A DNA stretch of 53,340 nucleotides from an uncultured Prevotella sp. (GTDB taxonomy: Bacteria; Bacteroidota; Bacteroidia; Bacteroidales; Bacteroidaceae): positions 1 through 53,340 of the forward strand of contig CAMKRS010000011.1 of NCBI GenBank assembly GCA_946415245.1, written 5' to 3'. The translations under genes were made by a program, and so were the position numbers. A model generated the notes under the pieces. That model was not told where the DNA came from and ran no database searches. It saw only the letters and a list, made by a program, of their open reading frames with translations. This document shows positions 43,905-52,089 of the stretch, in pieces; positions within the stretch are counted from its first letter, which is position 1; every line of letters starts with the position of its first letter.

Positions 43905-45017
43905 ATGAAAATGAAGAAAACAATAATGTCTTGTCTGCTGGCACTGGGATTCCTCTCAGCATCCGCACAGGATCAGCAGCCTAAGACTGAATACGTTTTC
44001 AATCCTCACTGGTATGTACAGATACAGCCCGTAGGACTTCAGCACACGCTGGGTGAGGTTGATTTCGGTGATTTGAATTCATACAATGTTCAGGCCGCTA
44101 TCGGTCGTCAGTTCAGCCCCGTATTGGGTCTCCGCCTCGCCGTTAATGGTTGGCAGAGCAAGGCTGGTTCTGAGATCATTAACGACAAGTATCTCTGGGA
44201 TTGGAAGTATGTTGCTCCGTCACTTGACCTGACAATTAATCTCTCAAACGCACTCTGTGGCTATAACCCCAACCGTGTATTCAACTTCGGTCTGTTCCTC
44301 GGTGGTGGTGCCAACATCGGCTTCAGCAACGATAAGGCTGCTGATGCAAAGGATGCTATGGGTGCAAAGCATGGTGTGAATACACTGGAGTATCTTTGGG
44401 ATGGTTCTAAGGTTCGCCCGTTCGCACAGGGTGGTATCACAGCTGATTTCAAGCTGAGCGATGCTATCAGTTTCGGTATCGAACTGAGTGCTAATACACT
44501 GAGCGACAAGTACAACTCTAAGAACGCTGATAACTGGGATTGGTATTTCAACGCCCTCGCTGGTGTGAAGATCAACCTTGGTCCTACCTATACCACCCGC
44601 GTTATCCCCGCTCCGGAGCCCGAGATTCGCTACGTAGAGAAGGTTGTTGAGAAGGTAGTGGAAGTTCCTGCTCCCGTTGCAGCTCCCGTTATCGAGCCTA
44701 TCCGTCGTGATGTATTCTTCAAGATTAATTCTTTCAAGATTCAGGACTCAGAGGCTAGCAAGGTGAAGGATATCGCAGATTACCTGAACAAGTACCCCGA
44801 GTCAAAGGTGGTGGTTACAGGTTATGCTGATGCCGGTACTGGTAACGATAAGATCAACGATCGTTTGGCTGCTCAGCGCGCTGACGCTGTTGTGAAGGCT
44901 CTCAAAGAGCAGTACTCGATTTCTGCTGATCGCATCTCTTACGACAGCAAGGGTGCTCGCGTTCAGCCGTTCGCAGAGAACGATATGAACCGTGTAAGTA
45001 TCTGTATTGCCGAGTAA
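43905..45017 (+). CDS. OmpA-family outer-membrane protein
   Basis: A 370-residue protein from ATG 43905 (MKMKKTIMSCLLALGFLSASA, a signal peptide; a GTG two codons earlier is possible). Residues 30-235 form an eight-strand beta-barrel (WYVQIQPVGLQHTLGEVDFG, FNFGLFLGGGANIGFSNDK). A Val/Glu/Pro hinge (RYVEKVVEKVVEVPAPVAAP) leads to the OmpA C-terminal domain (about 262-370) with the peptidoglycan-binding motif VTGYADAGTGNDKINDRLAA. It would tie the outer membrane to the cell wall. Codon usage shows the same strong bias as the upstream lipoprotein, so both are probably abundant. A hairpin terminator follows 24 bp after the stop. Confidence 0.9.
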   Translation: MKMKKTIMSCLLALGFLSASAQDQQPKTEYVFNPHWYVQIQPVGLQHTLGEVDFGDLNSYNVQAAIGRQFSPVLGLRLAVNGWQSKAGSEIINDKYLWDWKYVAPSLDLTINLSNALCGYNPNRVFNFGLFLGGGANIGFSNDKAADAKDAMGAKHGVNTLEYLWDGSKVRPFAQGGITADFKLSDAISFGIELSANTLSDKYNSKNADNWDWYFNALAGVKINLGPTYTTRVIPAPEPEIRYVEKVVEKVVEVPAPVAAPVIEPIRRDVFFKINSFKIQDSEASKVKDIADYLNKYPESKVVVTGYADAGTGNDKINDRLAAQRADAVVKALKEQYSISADRISYDSKGARVQPFAENDMNRVSICIAE

Positions 45018-45040
45018 TCTGAACAAGAAACAATAACAAT

Positions 45041-45092
45041 GCCCAACCCGGCGTCGGAATCGAAAGAGGAAGAACGTAGGGTTGGGCTTTTT
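45041..45092 (+). terminator. Terminator after the OmpA gene
   Basis: Arms GCCCAACCC (45041-45049) and GGGTTGGGC (45079-45087) with a short inner CGT/ACG pairing, followed by five T's. The next gene starts 7 bp later, leaving no room for its own promoter. Confidence 0.8.
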
Positions 45093-45098
45093 AAATAA

Positions 45099-46400
45099 AT
45101 GAACATGAAAAGAACATTACTTACATGCATAACTGCCTTGATGGCATTCCCGCTGTTTGCACAAAATGGCTACGATGGAGCTGGTTTCTACAGAATACAG
45201 AATCAGGGAGAAGCTGGTAGATACGTGTCCATTGAGAATGATAAAGTCAGCGAAGAAAGCAAGAAGATCAGTTTTGCTGGAGGAAAAAGTGTAAGTGCAA
45301 ATATAGAAGCACTTAAAACTGTTAAAAGTAAAGATTCCAATCCAGGTACTGTCATCTACGTTTCTGGAAGCACCTCGGGGCTAACACTCGAAGCACAGGG
45401 AATGAACACAGACGAACTCTTAGCGAAGTTTGGTTATAGTGGATATAAATTAAAAATGAGCGGTCAAGGCGAGTTGAACACTTCATACGAAGGATATCAG
45501 ATTGACTTAATTGACTTTGGCTATGATTATCCAGTGAAGAAAGATGCATTCTGCGCAGTAGCAACATTGAACTTCATTAGAACAAACACAATTAACAAAT
45601 ATGCCCTCTGGATTTTTAAGAAGATCGACAATGTAAACGAGTTTTTCGGTGTCAATCCAAATGAAGGAATAACAGACGGCAAGAAGTATTATACGACACT
45701 CTTTACGAGTTTTGCCTATCAGCTCTCCGAAGGAATGAAGGCATATTACATTGGTCGTCATTTCTATGACACAAACCATGTAGAAGAGCCCATTGCAGAG
45801 TTGATAGAAATCACTGGCGGAAAAATTCCTGCTGCAACACCTGTCATCATAGAATGTTCTTCAAGCAATGTTGCAGACAATAAGGTAACATTATTAAATG
45901 AGGATTTGACTCCTATCTCAGGAAATCCGCTAAAAGGCAGGGTATTTTGTTTTATTCCAGGACAGTATGAAGATCAGAACATGAAGAATGCCCTCGAATT
46001 TAACAAGAAAACCATGTGTGTACTTGGTATGAAGGATATTACCAGAGGGGATCGTGGTGAGACAACAGGTGCTAAATTGGTTTTAGTCACTGAATCAAAC
46101 AACGACTACAACATCTCTTCATCACTTACCAATGGTTATATCCCCGCCAACAAAGCATACCTGCCTCTCAACAACATTAGCTCGTCAGAAGCTGATGCAA
46201 TAGCCAAGAAAGGCATCAGATTGCTTCTTCCTGCTGACTATGACGTTGCTACCAGCATCAGTAAGGTCGTGAGCGAAGACAAAGTTGTCAAAGAAGGTAT
46301 CTACACCCTCACAGGTGTAAAGGTTAAGGATACGAACTCAACAGAAAACCTTCCCAGCGGTATCTATATCATCAACGGAAAGAAACAAGTTATCAGATAA
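45099..46400 (+). CDS. Secreted protein of unknown function
   Basis: I do not recognise a family. The 433-residue protein has a signal peptide (MNMKRTLLTCITALMAFPLFAQ). The opening GAGFYRIQNQGEAGRYVSIE resembles a beta-trefoil-like or ricin-like start seen in several Bacteroidota secreted proteins; this is tentative. The C-terminus (TLTGVKVKDTNSTENLPSGI, then YIINGKKQVIR) is a common tail of Prevotella secreted proteins that resembles a type IX secretion or surface-sorting tail. Codon usage is A-rich and unlike the two upstream genes. Its start follows a terminator by 7 bp, so expression must come from read-through or an unseen promoter. Confidence 0.6.
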   Translation: MNMKRTLLTCITALMAFPLFAQNGYDGAGFYRIQNQGEAGRYVSIENDKVSEESKKISFAGGKSVSANIEALKTVKSKDSNPGTVIYVSGSTSGLTLEAQGMNTDELLAKFGYSGYKLKMSGQGELNTSYEGYQIDLIDFGYDYPVKKDAFCAVATLNFIRTNTINKYALWIFKKIDNVNEFFGVNPNEGITDGKKYYTTLFTSFAYQLSEGMKAYYIGRHFYDTNHVEEPIAELIEITGGKIPAATPVIIECSSSNVADNKVTLLNEDLTPISGNPLKGRVFCFIPGQYEDQNMKNALEFNKKTMCVLGMKDITRGDRGETTGAKLVLVTESNNDYNISSSLTNGYIPANKAYLPLNNISSSEADAIAKKGIRLLLPADYDVATSISKVVSEDKVVKEGIYTLTGVKVKDTNSTENLPSGIYIINGKKQVIR

Positions 46401-46422
46401 TATCTGGAATCAATTTAGTCTA

Positions 46423-46481
46423 AATAAGAGGCTCTTCACAAATAATAAGAGCCTCTTATTTTTTGCTAAGAGGCTCTTATT
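46423..46481. terminator. Three-arm bidirectional terminator
   Basis: Three copies of AAGAGGCTCTT or its complement: 46423-46436, 46447-46460 (inverted) and 46468-46481. Plus-strand transcripts can pair the first with the second followed by TTATTTTTTG; minus-strand transcripts can pair the third with the second followed by ATTATTTG. Each copy is itself nearly palindromic. Confidence 0.85.
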
Positions 46482-46509
46482 ATCAAAGCGGAAGGGCTTA
46501 TTTGGAATA

Positions 46510-47523
46510 TCAAAAGATATGATAGACAAATCTAACATCAAGGACGGGAAAAACCTTGAAATTCTTAGCCAGGCTAACATAATCACCTACTTTTCCTGAG
46601 ATATTACTAACATCCTTAGTCAGATCAACACCTTCATGGGTCACTATACTAGGAGAGCCACCCCAGAACATGGCACCTAAATCGACTGCAATATGAAACT
46701 TATCATTATTTTTGAGCAGACGACCTCCATAACCCAGACCTAAATATGGTTTGAAAGCATTGGCTTTAACTTCTGCACGCACCATACCATCATCTCCGGG
46801 CTCCATCATATAGGGTGTACCATCATCATAATCACCGACATGCATACCCATTCGTCCATAACGGATAAAGCGATCTGCCATTTCTTCAATCAAGTCTGTT
46901 TCATTCAACTCCCAAGGACCGACAGAAATAACAGGAGGATAAGGCCAGCCCTCCGCATAGGAAGCCAAGGTCTTTTCACGCATCGTATTATAGATACCAA
47001 CAGCCAGCAATGTCGGCATAGCCTCCGTAGCATTATATGCCTTTGCAATCCTTGATGGGCCTAAAAAGAAACCCGCTGTGACATGCCAACGCTTATCCTT
47101 TTGGAAGGGGAACACATCCACCAAAACTTTGAGGTTATTATAAGTAGGCATGCCTATCATCTCAACCTGATCCTCCACCTTGTAGCCTGTCACTTGCTCC
47201 AAAGCATCAGCCATCTTTTCGAACGTTGTCTCCACACGATTGCCATTCGCATCATACTTGCTTTCAGGCTTATCACCCACCTGGACACCGAAATACATAC
47301 TTTTATGGAAAGAGGGCATAAAAGCATAGCCTACACGCAACTGAGCATAGTCGCCAACAGGGGTAGATACATCGAAGCCTATACCCGTCGTACCCAAGGT
47401 AATGGAAGCATCCAGATGGTTAAACATATGATATTCATCGAGCATCTCCCGTAAGGAGGAGCTCTGTGCTGATGCGGAAAGACCACAAAGGCCTACAAAT
47501 ACAGATAATACAAATCTTCTCAT
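46510..47523 (-). CDS. Outer-membrane beta-barrel protein of unknown function
   Basis: A 337-residue exported protein, signal peptide MRRFVLSVFVGLCGLSASAQ. Beta-strand pattern: LDASITLGTTGIGFDVSTP, LRVGYAFMPSF, HVTAGFFLGPSRIAKAYN, FKPYLGLGYGGRLL, FHIAVDLGAMFWGG, ending VFPVLDVRFVYHIF, whose terminal Phe is a BAM recognition signal. It fits a small barrel of 8-12 strands; long polar loops lie near 75-125 and 180-245. It starts 7 bp after the small lipoprotein gene and is the last gene of an era-der-lipoprotein-barrel run. Confidence 0.75.
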   Translation of the reverse strand: MRRFVLSVFVGLCGLSASAQSSSLREMLDEYHMFNHLDASITLGTTGIGFDVSTPVGDYAQLRVGYAFMPSFHKSMYFGVQVGDKPESKYDANGNRVETTFEKMADALEQVTGYKVEDQVEMIGMPTYNNLKVLVDVFPFQKDKRWHVTAGFFLGPSRIAKAYNATEAMPTLLAVGIYNTMREKTLASYAEGWPYPPVISVGPWELNETDLIEEMADRFIRYGRMGMHVGDYDDGTPYMMEPGDDGMVRAEVKANAFKPYLGLGYGGRLLKNNDKFHIAVDLGAMFWGGSPSIVTHEGVDLTKDVSNISGKVGDYVSLAKNFKVFPVLDVRFVYHIF

Positions 47524-47530
47524 ATGATGA

Positions 47531-47917
47531 TTATTTCATTCTCCAACTTCCATTTCGTTCTACCATAGGTACAACGATTTCCTCATTCACAGAATCGCCA
47601 AAGCACAAAACCAGAAACACATTCGTATACTGCAATGCTGTATCAGTTACCGCATTAGAGACGCGAATGTCCAAGATACCATGATGGTCACGGTTCTGCT
47701 GCGCCATAAACTGGCGATAGCAAGTGAGCAACTGCTCGCGATAACCGTCAGGCAGGCTATCTGCCCCATCCTTTCCTTCCAGAAAGACCTCATATTCGCC
47801 ATTTACCAAGTGCGTGTAATAGCCTTTTGCAGCGATGGAGGCCATTTCCTCTGGCGAAGGATTGGAACATGCCATACACAACAACAATGTCAAAATGAGA
47901 GCGGGCAGATACTTCAT
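47531..47917 (-). CDS. Small lipoprotein (DUF4878-like)
   Basis: A 128-residue lipoprotein from ATG 47917, with signal MKYLPALILTLLLCMAC and lipobox Cys17. A longer frame to 48079 would overlap der and lacks a signal peptide, so it is rejected. The mature part has a short helix-strand pattern (EEMASIAAKGYYTHLVNGEY, then FGDSVNEEIVVPMVERNGSW), resembling the NTF2-like fold of DUF4878-type lipoproteins; this is a tentative match. It follows der by 1 bp and precedes a barrel protein by 7 bp, so it is translated from the same transcript. Confidence 0.75.
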   Translation of the reverse strand: MKYLPALILTLLLCMACSNPSPEEMASIAAKGYYTHLVNGEYEVFLEGKDGADSLPDGYREQLLTCYRQFMAQQNRDHHGILDIRVSNAVTDTALQYTNVFLVLCFGDSVNEEIVVPMVERNGSWRMK

Positions 47918-47918
47918 G

Positions 47919-49232
47919 CTATTTCTGGCGGATAAACACATTAATGGGTGAGCCGGTAAGCGTCCAGTTCTCACGAATCTTATTCTCCAAGAAACGCTTA
48001 TAAGGTTCCTTGACATACTGGGGCAGATTAGCATAGAACACAAATGTGGGAATCTGTGTATCAGGAACCTGCGACACATATTTAATCTTGATATACTTTC
48101 CTTTGATAGAGGGGGGCGGGAAGGCCTCGATTAAGGGCAGCATCACCTCGTTGAGCTTCGTCGTTCCAATACGTGCCTTACGGTTCAGATATACCTGCTT
48201 AGCCGTCTCAAGCACTTTGAAGATACGCTGTTTAGTCAATGCAGAGGCAAAGATGATGGGGAAATCTACAAACGGTGCCATACGCTTACGGATGGCATTC
48301 TCGAAGGTATCAATCACCACTTGGCTCTTGTCTTCTACAAGGTCCCATTTATTGACGACCACCACCAAACTCTTATTATTTTTCTGTATCAGCTGGAAAA
48401 TATTCATATCCTGAGCCTCAATGCCTCGTGTGGCATCGATCATCAGGATACAGACGTCCGAGTTCTCGATAGCGCGAATGGAACGCATCACACTATAGAA
48501 CTCCAAATCTTCCGTTACTTTATTCTTACGACGAATACCTGCTGTATCCACAAGATAGAAGTCGAAGCCAAACTTATCATATCGGGTATAGATGGAATCA
48601 CGTGTCGTACCTGCAATCTCAGTAACGATATTACGTTCCTCGCCAATAAACGCATTGATAAGACTTGACTTTCCTGCATTCGGACGTCCTACAACAGCAA
48701 AACGAGGAATACCTTCCTCAAGTTGGTCTGTAGTCTTCTCTGGCAACATCTCCAACACCTTGTCGAGCAAATCACCTGTACCACTACCCGTAGCAGCACT
48801 GATGCAATAAGGATCACCAAGACCAAGATTATAGAACTCATACTGGTCATAGAGATTTTTATTGTCATCAGCCTTGTTTGCCACAAGAAGAACAGGTAGT
48901 TTAGCACGACGAAGAATCTGTGCCACGTCCATATCCCAATCCGTCACACCATTCTTGATATCGCAGACAAAGAGCACTAAATCTGCCTCCTCCGTCGCAA
49001 TAATCACTTGCTTACGAATCTCCTCCTCAAATATATCATCAGAATTGACAACCCAGCCGCCTGTATCAACGACAGAAAACTCGCGACCATTCCAGTCACA
49101 CTTGCCATATTGGCGATCACGCGTGGTACCAGCTTCATCACTGACAATAGCCTGACGACTTTTCGTTAGTCTGTTGAAAAGCGTCGACTTACCCACATTG
49201 GGACGTCCTACAATTGCTACTAAATTTCCCAT
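47919..49232 (-). CDS. der: Ribosome-assembly GTPase Der (EngA)
   Basis: Tandem GTPase needed for 50S ribosome maturation. From ATG 49232 ([20 protein letters not shown]) it has 437 residues. First G domain: [18 protein letters not shown]; second G domain: [29 protein letters not shown]; the KH-like C-terminal domain ends [15 protein letters not shown], the usual Der ending. A TTG-initiated extension overlapping era is unlikely. Four bp separate it from the era stop. Confidence 0.96.
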   Translation of the reverse strand: MGNLVAIVGRPNVGKSTLFNRLTKSRQAIVSDEAGTTRDRQYGKCDWNGREFSVVDTGGWVVNSDDIFEEEIRKQVIIATEEADLVLFVCDIKNGVTDWDMDVAQILRRAKLPVLLVANKADDNKNLYDQYEFYNLGLGDPYCISAATGSGTGDLLDKVLEMLPEKTTDQLEEGIPRFAVVGRPNAGKSSLINAFIGEERNIVTEIAGTTRDSIYTRYDKFGFDFYLVDTAGIRRKNKVTEDLEFYSVMRSIRAIENSDVCILMIDATRGIEAQDMNIFQLIQKNNKSLVVVVNKWDLVEDKSQVVIDTFENAIRKRMAPFVDFPIIFASALTKQRIFKVLETAKQVYLNRKARIGTTKLNEVMLPLIEAFPPPSIKGKYIKIKYVSQVPDTQIPTFVFYANLPQYVKEPYKRFLENKIRENWTLTGSPINVFIRQK

Positions 49233-49236
49233 ATTA

Positions 49237-50157
49237 TTATTCCGGATTATATCCAAAATGATCCAATTCTCGCTCCGAAGAGCGCCAATCTTTATCCACC
49301 TTCACAAAGATCTCAAGGAAGATCGGTTTACCAAAGAACTTTTCCAGCGATTTGCGCGCTTCAGTGCTCACTTTCTTGAGTGCCACTCCCTGATGCCCGA
49401 TGATAATACCCTTCTGACTATCACGTTCCACATAAATCAACGCATTGATATGAATACGTTTCTCATCTTCCTTGAAACTCTCCACAGCTACCTCAACAGA
49501 ATAAGGAATCTCCTTATCGTAATAAAGCAGTATCTTCTCGCGGATAATCTCTGAGACGAAGAAACGCGCTGGTTTATCTGTCAGTTGATCCTTGTCAAAA
49601 TAGGCTGGACTCTCAGGTAACAGCTCCTGAATACGCTTCAACAGCATATCGATACCAAACTTATTCTTCGCAGAAATCGGAAGAATCTCGGCATTGGGCA
49701 GGAGATCATGCCATTTAGCAACTATGTCACCTAACAGGCTCTGAGTACTCTGATTATTATGAGTATTCCGATTACTCTGAGAACCAAGTTCATCGATTTT
49801 ATTGATGAGCAGGATGACTGGCGTACTCATCTTCTGGACCTTCTCCAGAAAATCCATATTTTTCTCTGGATTCTCCACCACATCAGTCACATACAGCAAC
49901 ACATCGGCATCCTGCAACGCAGACTCAGAGAAAGCCAGCATTGACTCCTGCAACTTATAATTCGGTTTCAGAACGCCTGGCGTATCCGAGAACACGATCT
50001 GCATATCATCGGTATTGACAATACCCATGATACGATGACGCGTGGTCTGCGCCTTAAATGTTGCAATACTGATGCGCTCTCCCACGAGTTGGTTCATTAA
50101 CGTCGATTTGCCAACGTTTGGGTTTCCAACAATGTTTACGAATCCAGCCTTATGCAT
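49237..50157 (-). CDS. era: GTPase Era
   Basis: GTPase that binds 16S rRNA and helps 30S maturation. The 306-residue protein has G1 GNPNVGKST (11-19), G2 [15 protein letters not shown]3 SDTPGVL, G4 NKID (119-122), G5 ISAKNKFG and the KH domain (about 215-300, [20 protein letters not shown]). Residues 125-141 ([17 protein letters not shown]) are a Ser/Asn/Gln-rich insert that replaces a short loop in other Era proteins; its DNA repeats CAGAGTACTC-type units. A terminator-like hairpin lies 19 bp upstream of the start, with no clear promoter between. Confidence 0.95.
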   Translation of the reverse strand: MHKAGFVNIVGNPNVGKSTLMNQLVGERISIATFKAQTTRHRIMGIVNTDDMQIVFSDTPGVLKPNYKLQESMLAFSESALQDADVLLYVTDVVENPEKNMDFLEKVQKMSTPVILLINKIDELGSQSNRNTHNNQSTQSLLGDIVAKWHDLLPNAEILPISAKNKFGIDMLLKRIQELLPESPAYFDKDQLTDKPARFFVSEIIREKILLYYDKEIPYSVEVAVESFKEDEKRIHINALIYVERDSQKGIIIGHQGVALKKVSTEARKSLEKFFGKPIFLEIFVKVDKDWRSSERELDHFGYNPE

Positions 50158-50171
50158 ATCCTTTGTTTAGA

Positions 50172-50205
50172 CAAAAAAACGCATCTTTCAAAAAGGATGC
50201 GTTTT
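50172..50205 (-). terminator. Terminator-like hairpin between fabH and era
   Basis: Minus-strand arms AAAACGCATC (50196-50205) and GATGCGTTTT (50176-50185), 10-base loop, run of seven T's. It is 21 bp after the fabH stop and 15 bp before the era start. Confidence 0.85.
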
Positions 50206-50226
50206 CTCGTATAGTTTCTTTAAGTA

Positions 50227-51234
50227 TTATTGGGCGCCGTCATATGCCCACTTGTAATAGGATGCCCCGTGGACAAATCCGGCTCCAAACGCGGTGAAAA
50301 TCATATTATCACCTTTCCTTAACTTCGATTCATTCTCCCACAAAGCAAGTGGAATGGTAGCGGCACTGGTATTACCCAAATGCTCGATATTTACCATCAC
50401 CTGATCCATGGAAAGATCCAAACGCTTTGCTACTGCCTCGATGATACGCAGATTGGCCTGATGAGGAACTATCCACTGGATATTATCCTTATTCAGTCCA
50501 TTGCGCTCAGCTATCAAGGCACAATCATCGCTCATATTCGTAACAGCATAACGGAACACAGTACGGCCCTCTTGATAGAGGTAATGCAGACGATGGTCAA
50601 TCGTGAAATGCGATGGAGGACAGACAGATCCGCCTGCCTTCATATGCAAGAACGGAAGACCTTTACCGTCAGCACGTAGATAAGAGTCCATCACACCGAT
50701 GTTCTCCTCTTCCGAAGCTTCGAGAAGCACTGCTGCTGCACCATCACCGAAAAGCGGACAAGTCTGACGGTCTTTATAATCGACGATCGACGACATCTTA
50801 TCGGCACCGATAACGATGACTTTCTTGCACCTGCCACTCTTTACCATCGATGCTGCCACATCGAGCGAATAGAGGAATCCACAGCAAGCGCCCCAGAAAT
50901 CAAATGCGAAAGCATTCTTCAATCCAAGCTTACCAAGCACAATGCTTGCTGTCGATGGGAACTTATAATCAGCGGTCGAAGTGGCCACGACGATGGCATC
51001 AATACTGTCCGGATCAGCACCAGTCTTTTGCATCAACTGCTTGGCTGCCTTACGGGCCATATAAGAAGTGCCGAGTCCCTCTTCTGTCAGGATACGGCGC
51101 TCCTTGATGCCAACACGCGTCATAATCCACTCATCGTTGGTGTCCACCATTCTCGACAATTCCTCATTAGTAAGGACATAGTCGGGAATATAGCCACCAA
51201 TACCCGTGATTACCGCGCTAATCTTATTGCTCAT
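50227..51234 (-). CDS. fabH: 3-oxoacyl-ACP synthase III
   Basis: Condenses acetyl- or branched acyl-CoA with malonyl-ACP to start fatty-acid synthesis. The 335-residue protein shows the catalytic Cys in [15 protein letters not shown], His in [19 protein letters not shown] and Asn in [14 protein letters not shown], with the KAS III end [13 protein letters not shown]. Its ATG overlaps the rpmF stop as TAATG (51232-51236). The order yceD-rpmF-fabH is widely conserved and couples fatty-acid and ribosome production. Confidence 0.96.
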   Translation of the reverse strand: MSNKISAVITGIGGYIPDYVLTNEELSRMVDTNDEWIMTRVGIKERRILTEEGLGTSYMARKAAKQLMQKTGADPDSIDAIVVATSTADYKFPSTASIVLGKLGLKNAFAFDFWGACCGFLYSLDVAASMVKSGRCKKVIVIGADKMSSIVDYKDRQTCPLFGDGAAAVLLEASEEENIGVMDSYLRADGKGLPFLHMKAGGSVCPPSHFTIDHRLHYLYQEGRTVFRYAVTNMSDDCALIAERNGLNKDNIQWIVPHQANLRIIEAVAKRLDLSMDQVMVNIEHLGNTSAATIPLALWENESKLRKGDNMIFTAFGAGFVHGASYYKWAYDGAQ

Positions 51235-51428
51235 TATTCAGCAGCAACTTCGTCTTCCATCTTAATAGCCACCTTACCACGATAGTAACCGCATGTGGGG
51301 CATACTGTGTGATATACATAGTAAGCGCCGCAGTTGGGGCATACTGCCAGTGTAGGAGCTACAGCCTTGTCGTGAGTACGACGCTTGGCCTGACGAGTAC
51401 TTGATTGTCTTCTTTTAGGATGTGCCAT
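51234..51428 (-). CDS. rpmF: Ribosomal protein bL32
   Basis: A 64-residue 50S ribosomal protein: [20 protein letters not shown], then a zinc ribbon with CPNCG and CPTCG (all four Cys present, the zinc-binding form). It lies between yceD and fabH, the standard order. An acidic tail EDEVAAE ends the protein. Confidence 0.97.
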   Translation of the reverse strand: MAHPKRRQSSTRQAKRRTHDKAVAPTLAVCPNCGAYYVYHTVCPTCGYYRGKVAIKMEDEVAAE

Positions 51429-51443
51429 ATTAATACTAAAATT

Positions 51444-51971
51444 TTAATTGTTATTTTTTAATTTCTCCAAAGCACTCCATCGGGGATCTATCGGTTGGTC
51501 GGACACCTCATCGCTGCTTCGGTCAGCTGAGAGTTCTTCCAGAACTTGACTCATCGCAGGGTTGCACTTGCCAGGTGCATGCACATGCTTGATGGGTATA
51601 GCCAGCACAATAAATTCATAGATGAGCCACGATATGTCGAGTATTCCTTCGTCCTCTGATACCGTAATAACATCATCTTCCTCGGAGTAGGCCGCACCAA
51701 GTTTCGCGACAAGACGATTATCAGTCTCAATAGGTTGGGACATATCGTCAAGACAACGGTCACAAGTTACGGTCACAGTGCCCTCGGTATGGAAGAGGAG
51801 TTCATAAAAGCCGGTCATCTTGCGTATAGACACCGACACATGCAAAGACCCTTGCTTCACTTCCGAGCTGTCAAGAGCGTCAAAAAACAGATGATTCAAA
51901 TCAAAGTCCAAGGTTCTCACCTCGTCTTTCTGGTTTTTCAAATCTATCTTAAACTGCTCTAAACTACACAT
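51444..51971 (-). CDS. yceD: YceD/DUF177-family protein
   Basis: A 175-residue protein of the family usually encoded before rpmF and linked to 23S rRNA processing or accumulation in other bacteria and plastids. The conserved motif is seen as VTCDRCLDDMSQPI (Cys-x-x-Cys in the middle), with acidic surroundings, followed by EGILDISWLIYEFIVLAIP and CNPAM. Promoter at 51991-51998; 15 bp separate it from rpmF. Confidence 0.88.
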   Translation of the reverse strand: MCSLEQFKIDLKNQKDEVRTLDFDLNHLFFDALDSSEVKQGSLHVSVSIRKMTGFYELLFHTEGTVTVTCDRCLDDMSQPIETDNRLVAKLGAAYSEEDDVITVSEDEGILDISWLIYEFIVLAIPIKHVHAPGKCNPAMSQVLEELSADRSSDEVSDQPIDPRWSALEKLKNNN

Positions 51972-51990
51972 TTACTCGTTATTTGGGGTA

Positions 51991-51998
51991 CAAAGTTA
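51991..51998 (-). promoter_or_regulatory. yceD-rpmF-fabH promoter (-7 box)
   Basis: Minus-strand TAACTTTG followed by TACCCC, 20 bp before the yceD ATG. No clear TTG at -33. Confidence 0.6.
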
Positions 51999-52089
51999 CA
52001 AATATTTTCTCACATATAAAACACTTATTTGCTTTTTTTATGTTTTTCACTGCAATTCATTCTCCGATAACTCTGATAACCGCACACTT

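Noticed and set aside
41779..46400. Genomic island integrated at tRNA-Leu
   Set aside because: No integrase, no duplicated tRNA 3' end and no mobile genes were seen; codon bias is better explained by high expression.
47918..48079. N-terminal extension of the small lipoprotein
   Set aside because: It would overlap der and lose the signal peptide and lipobox that begin at the ATG at 47917.
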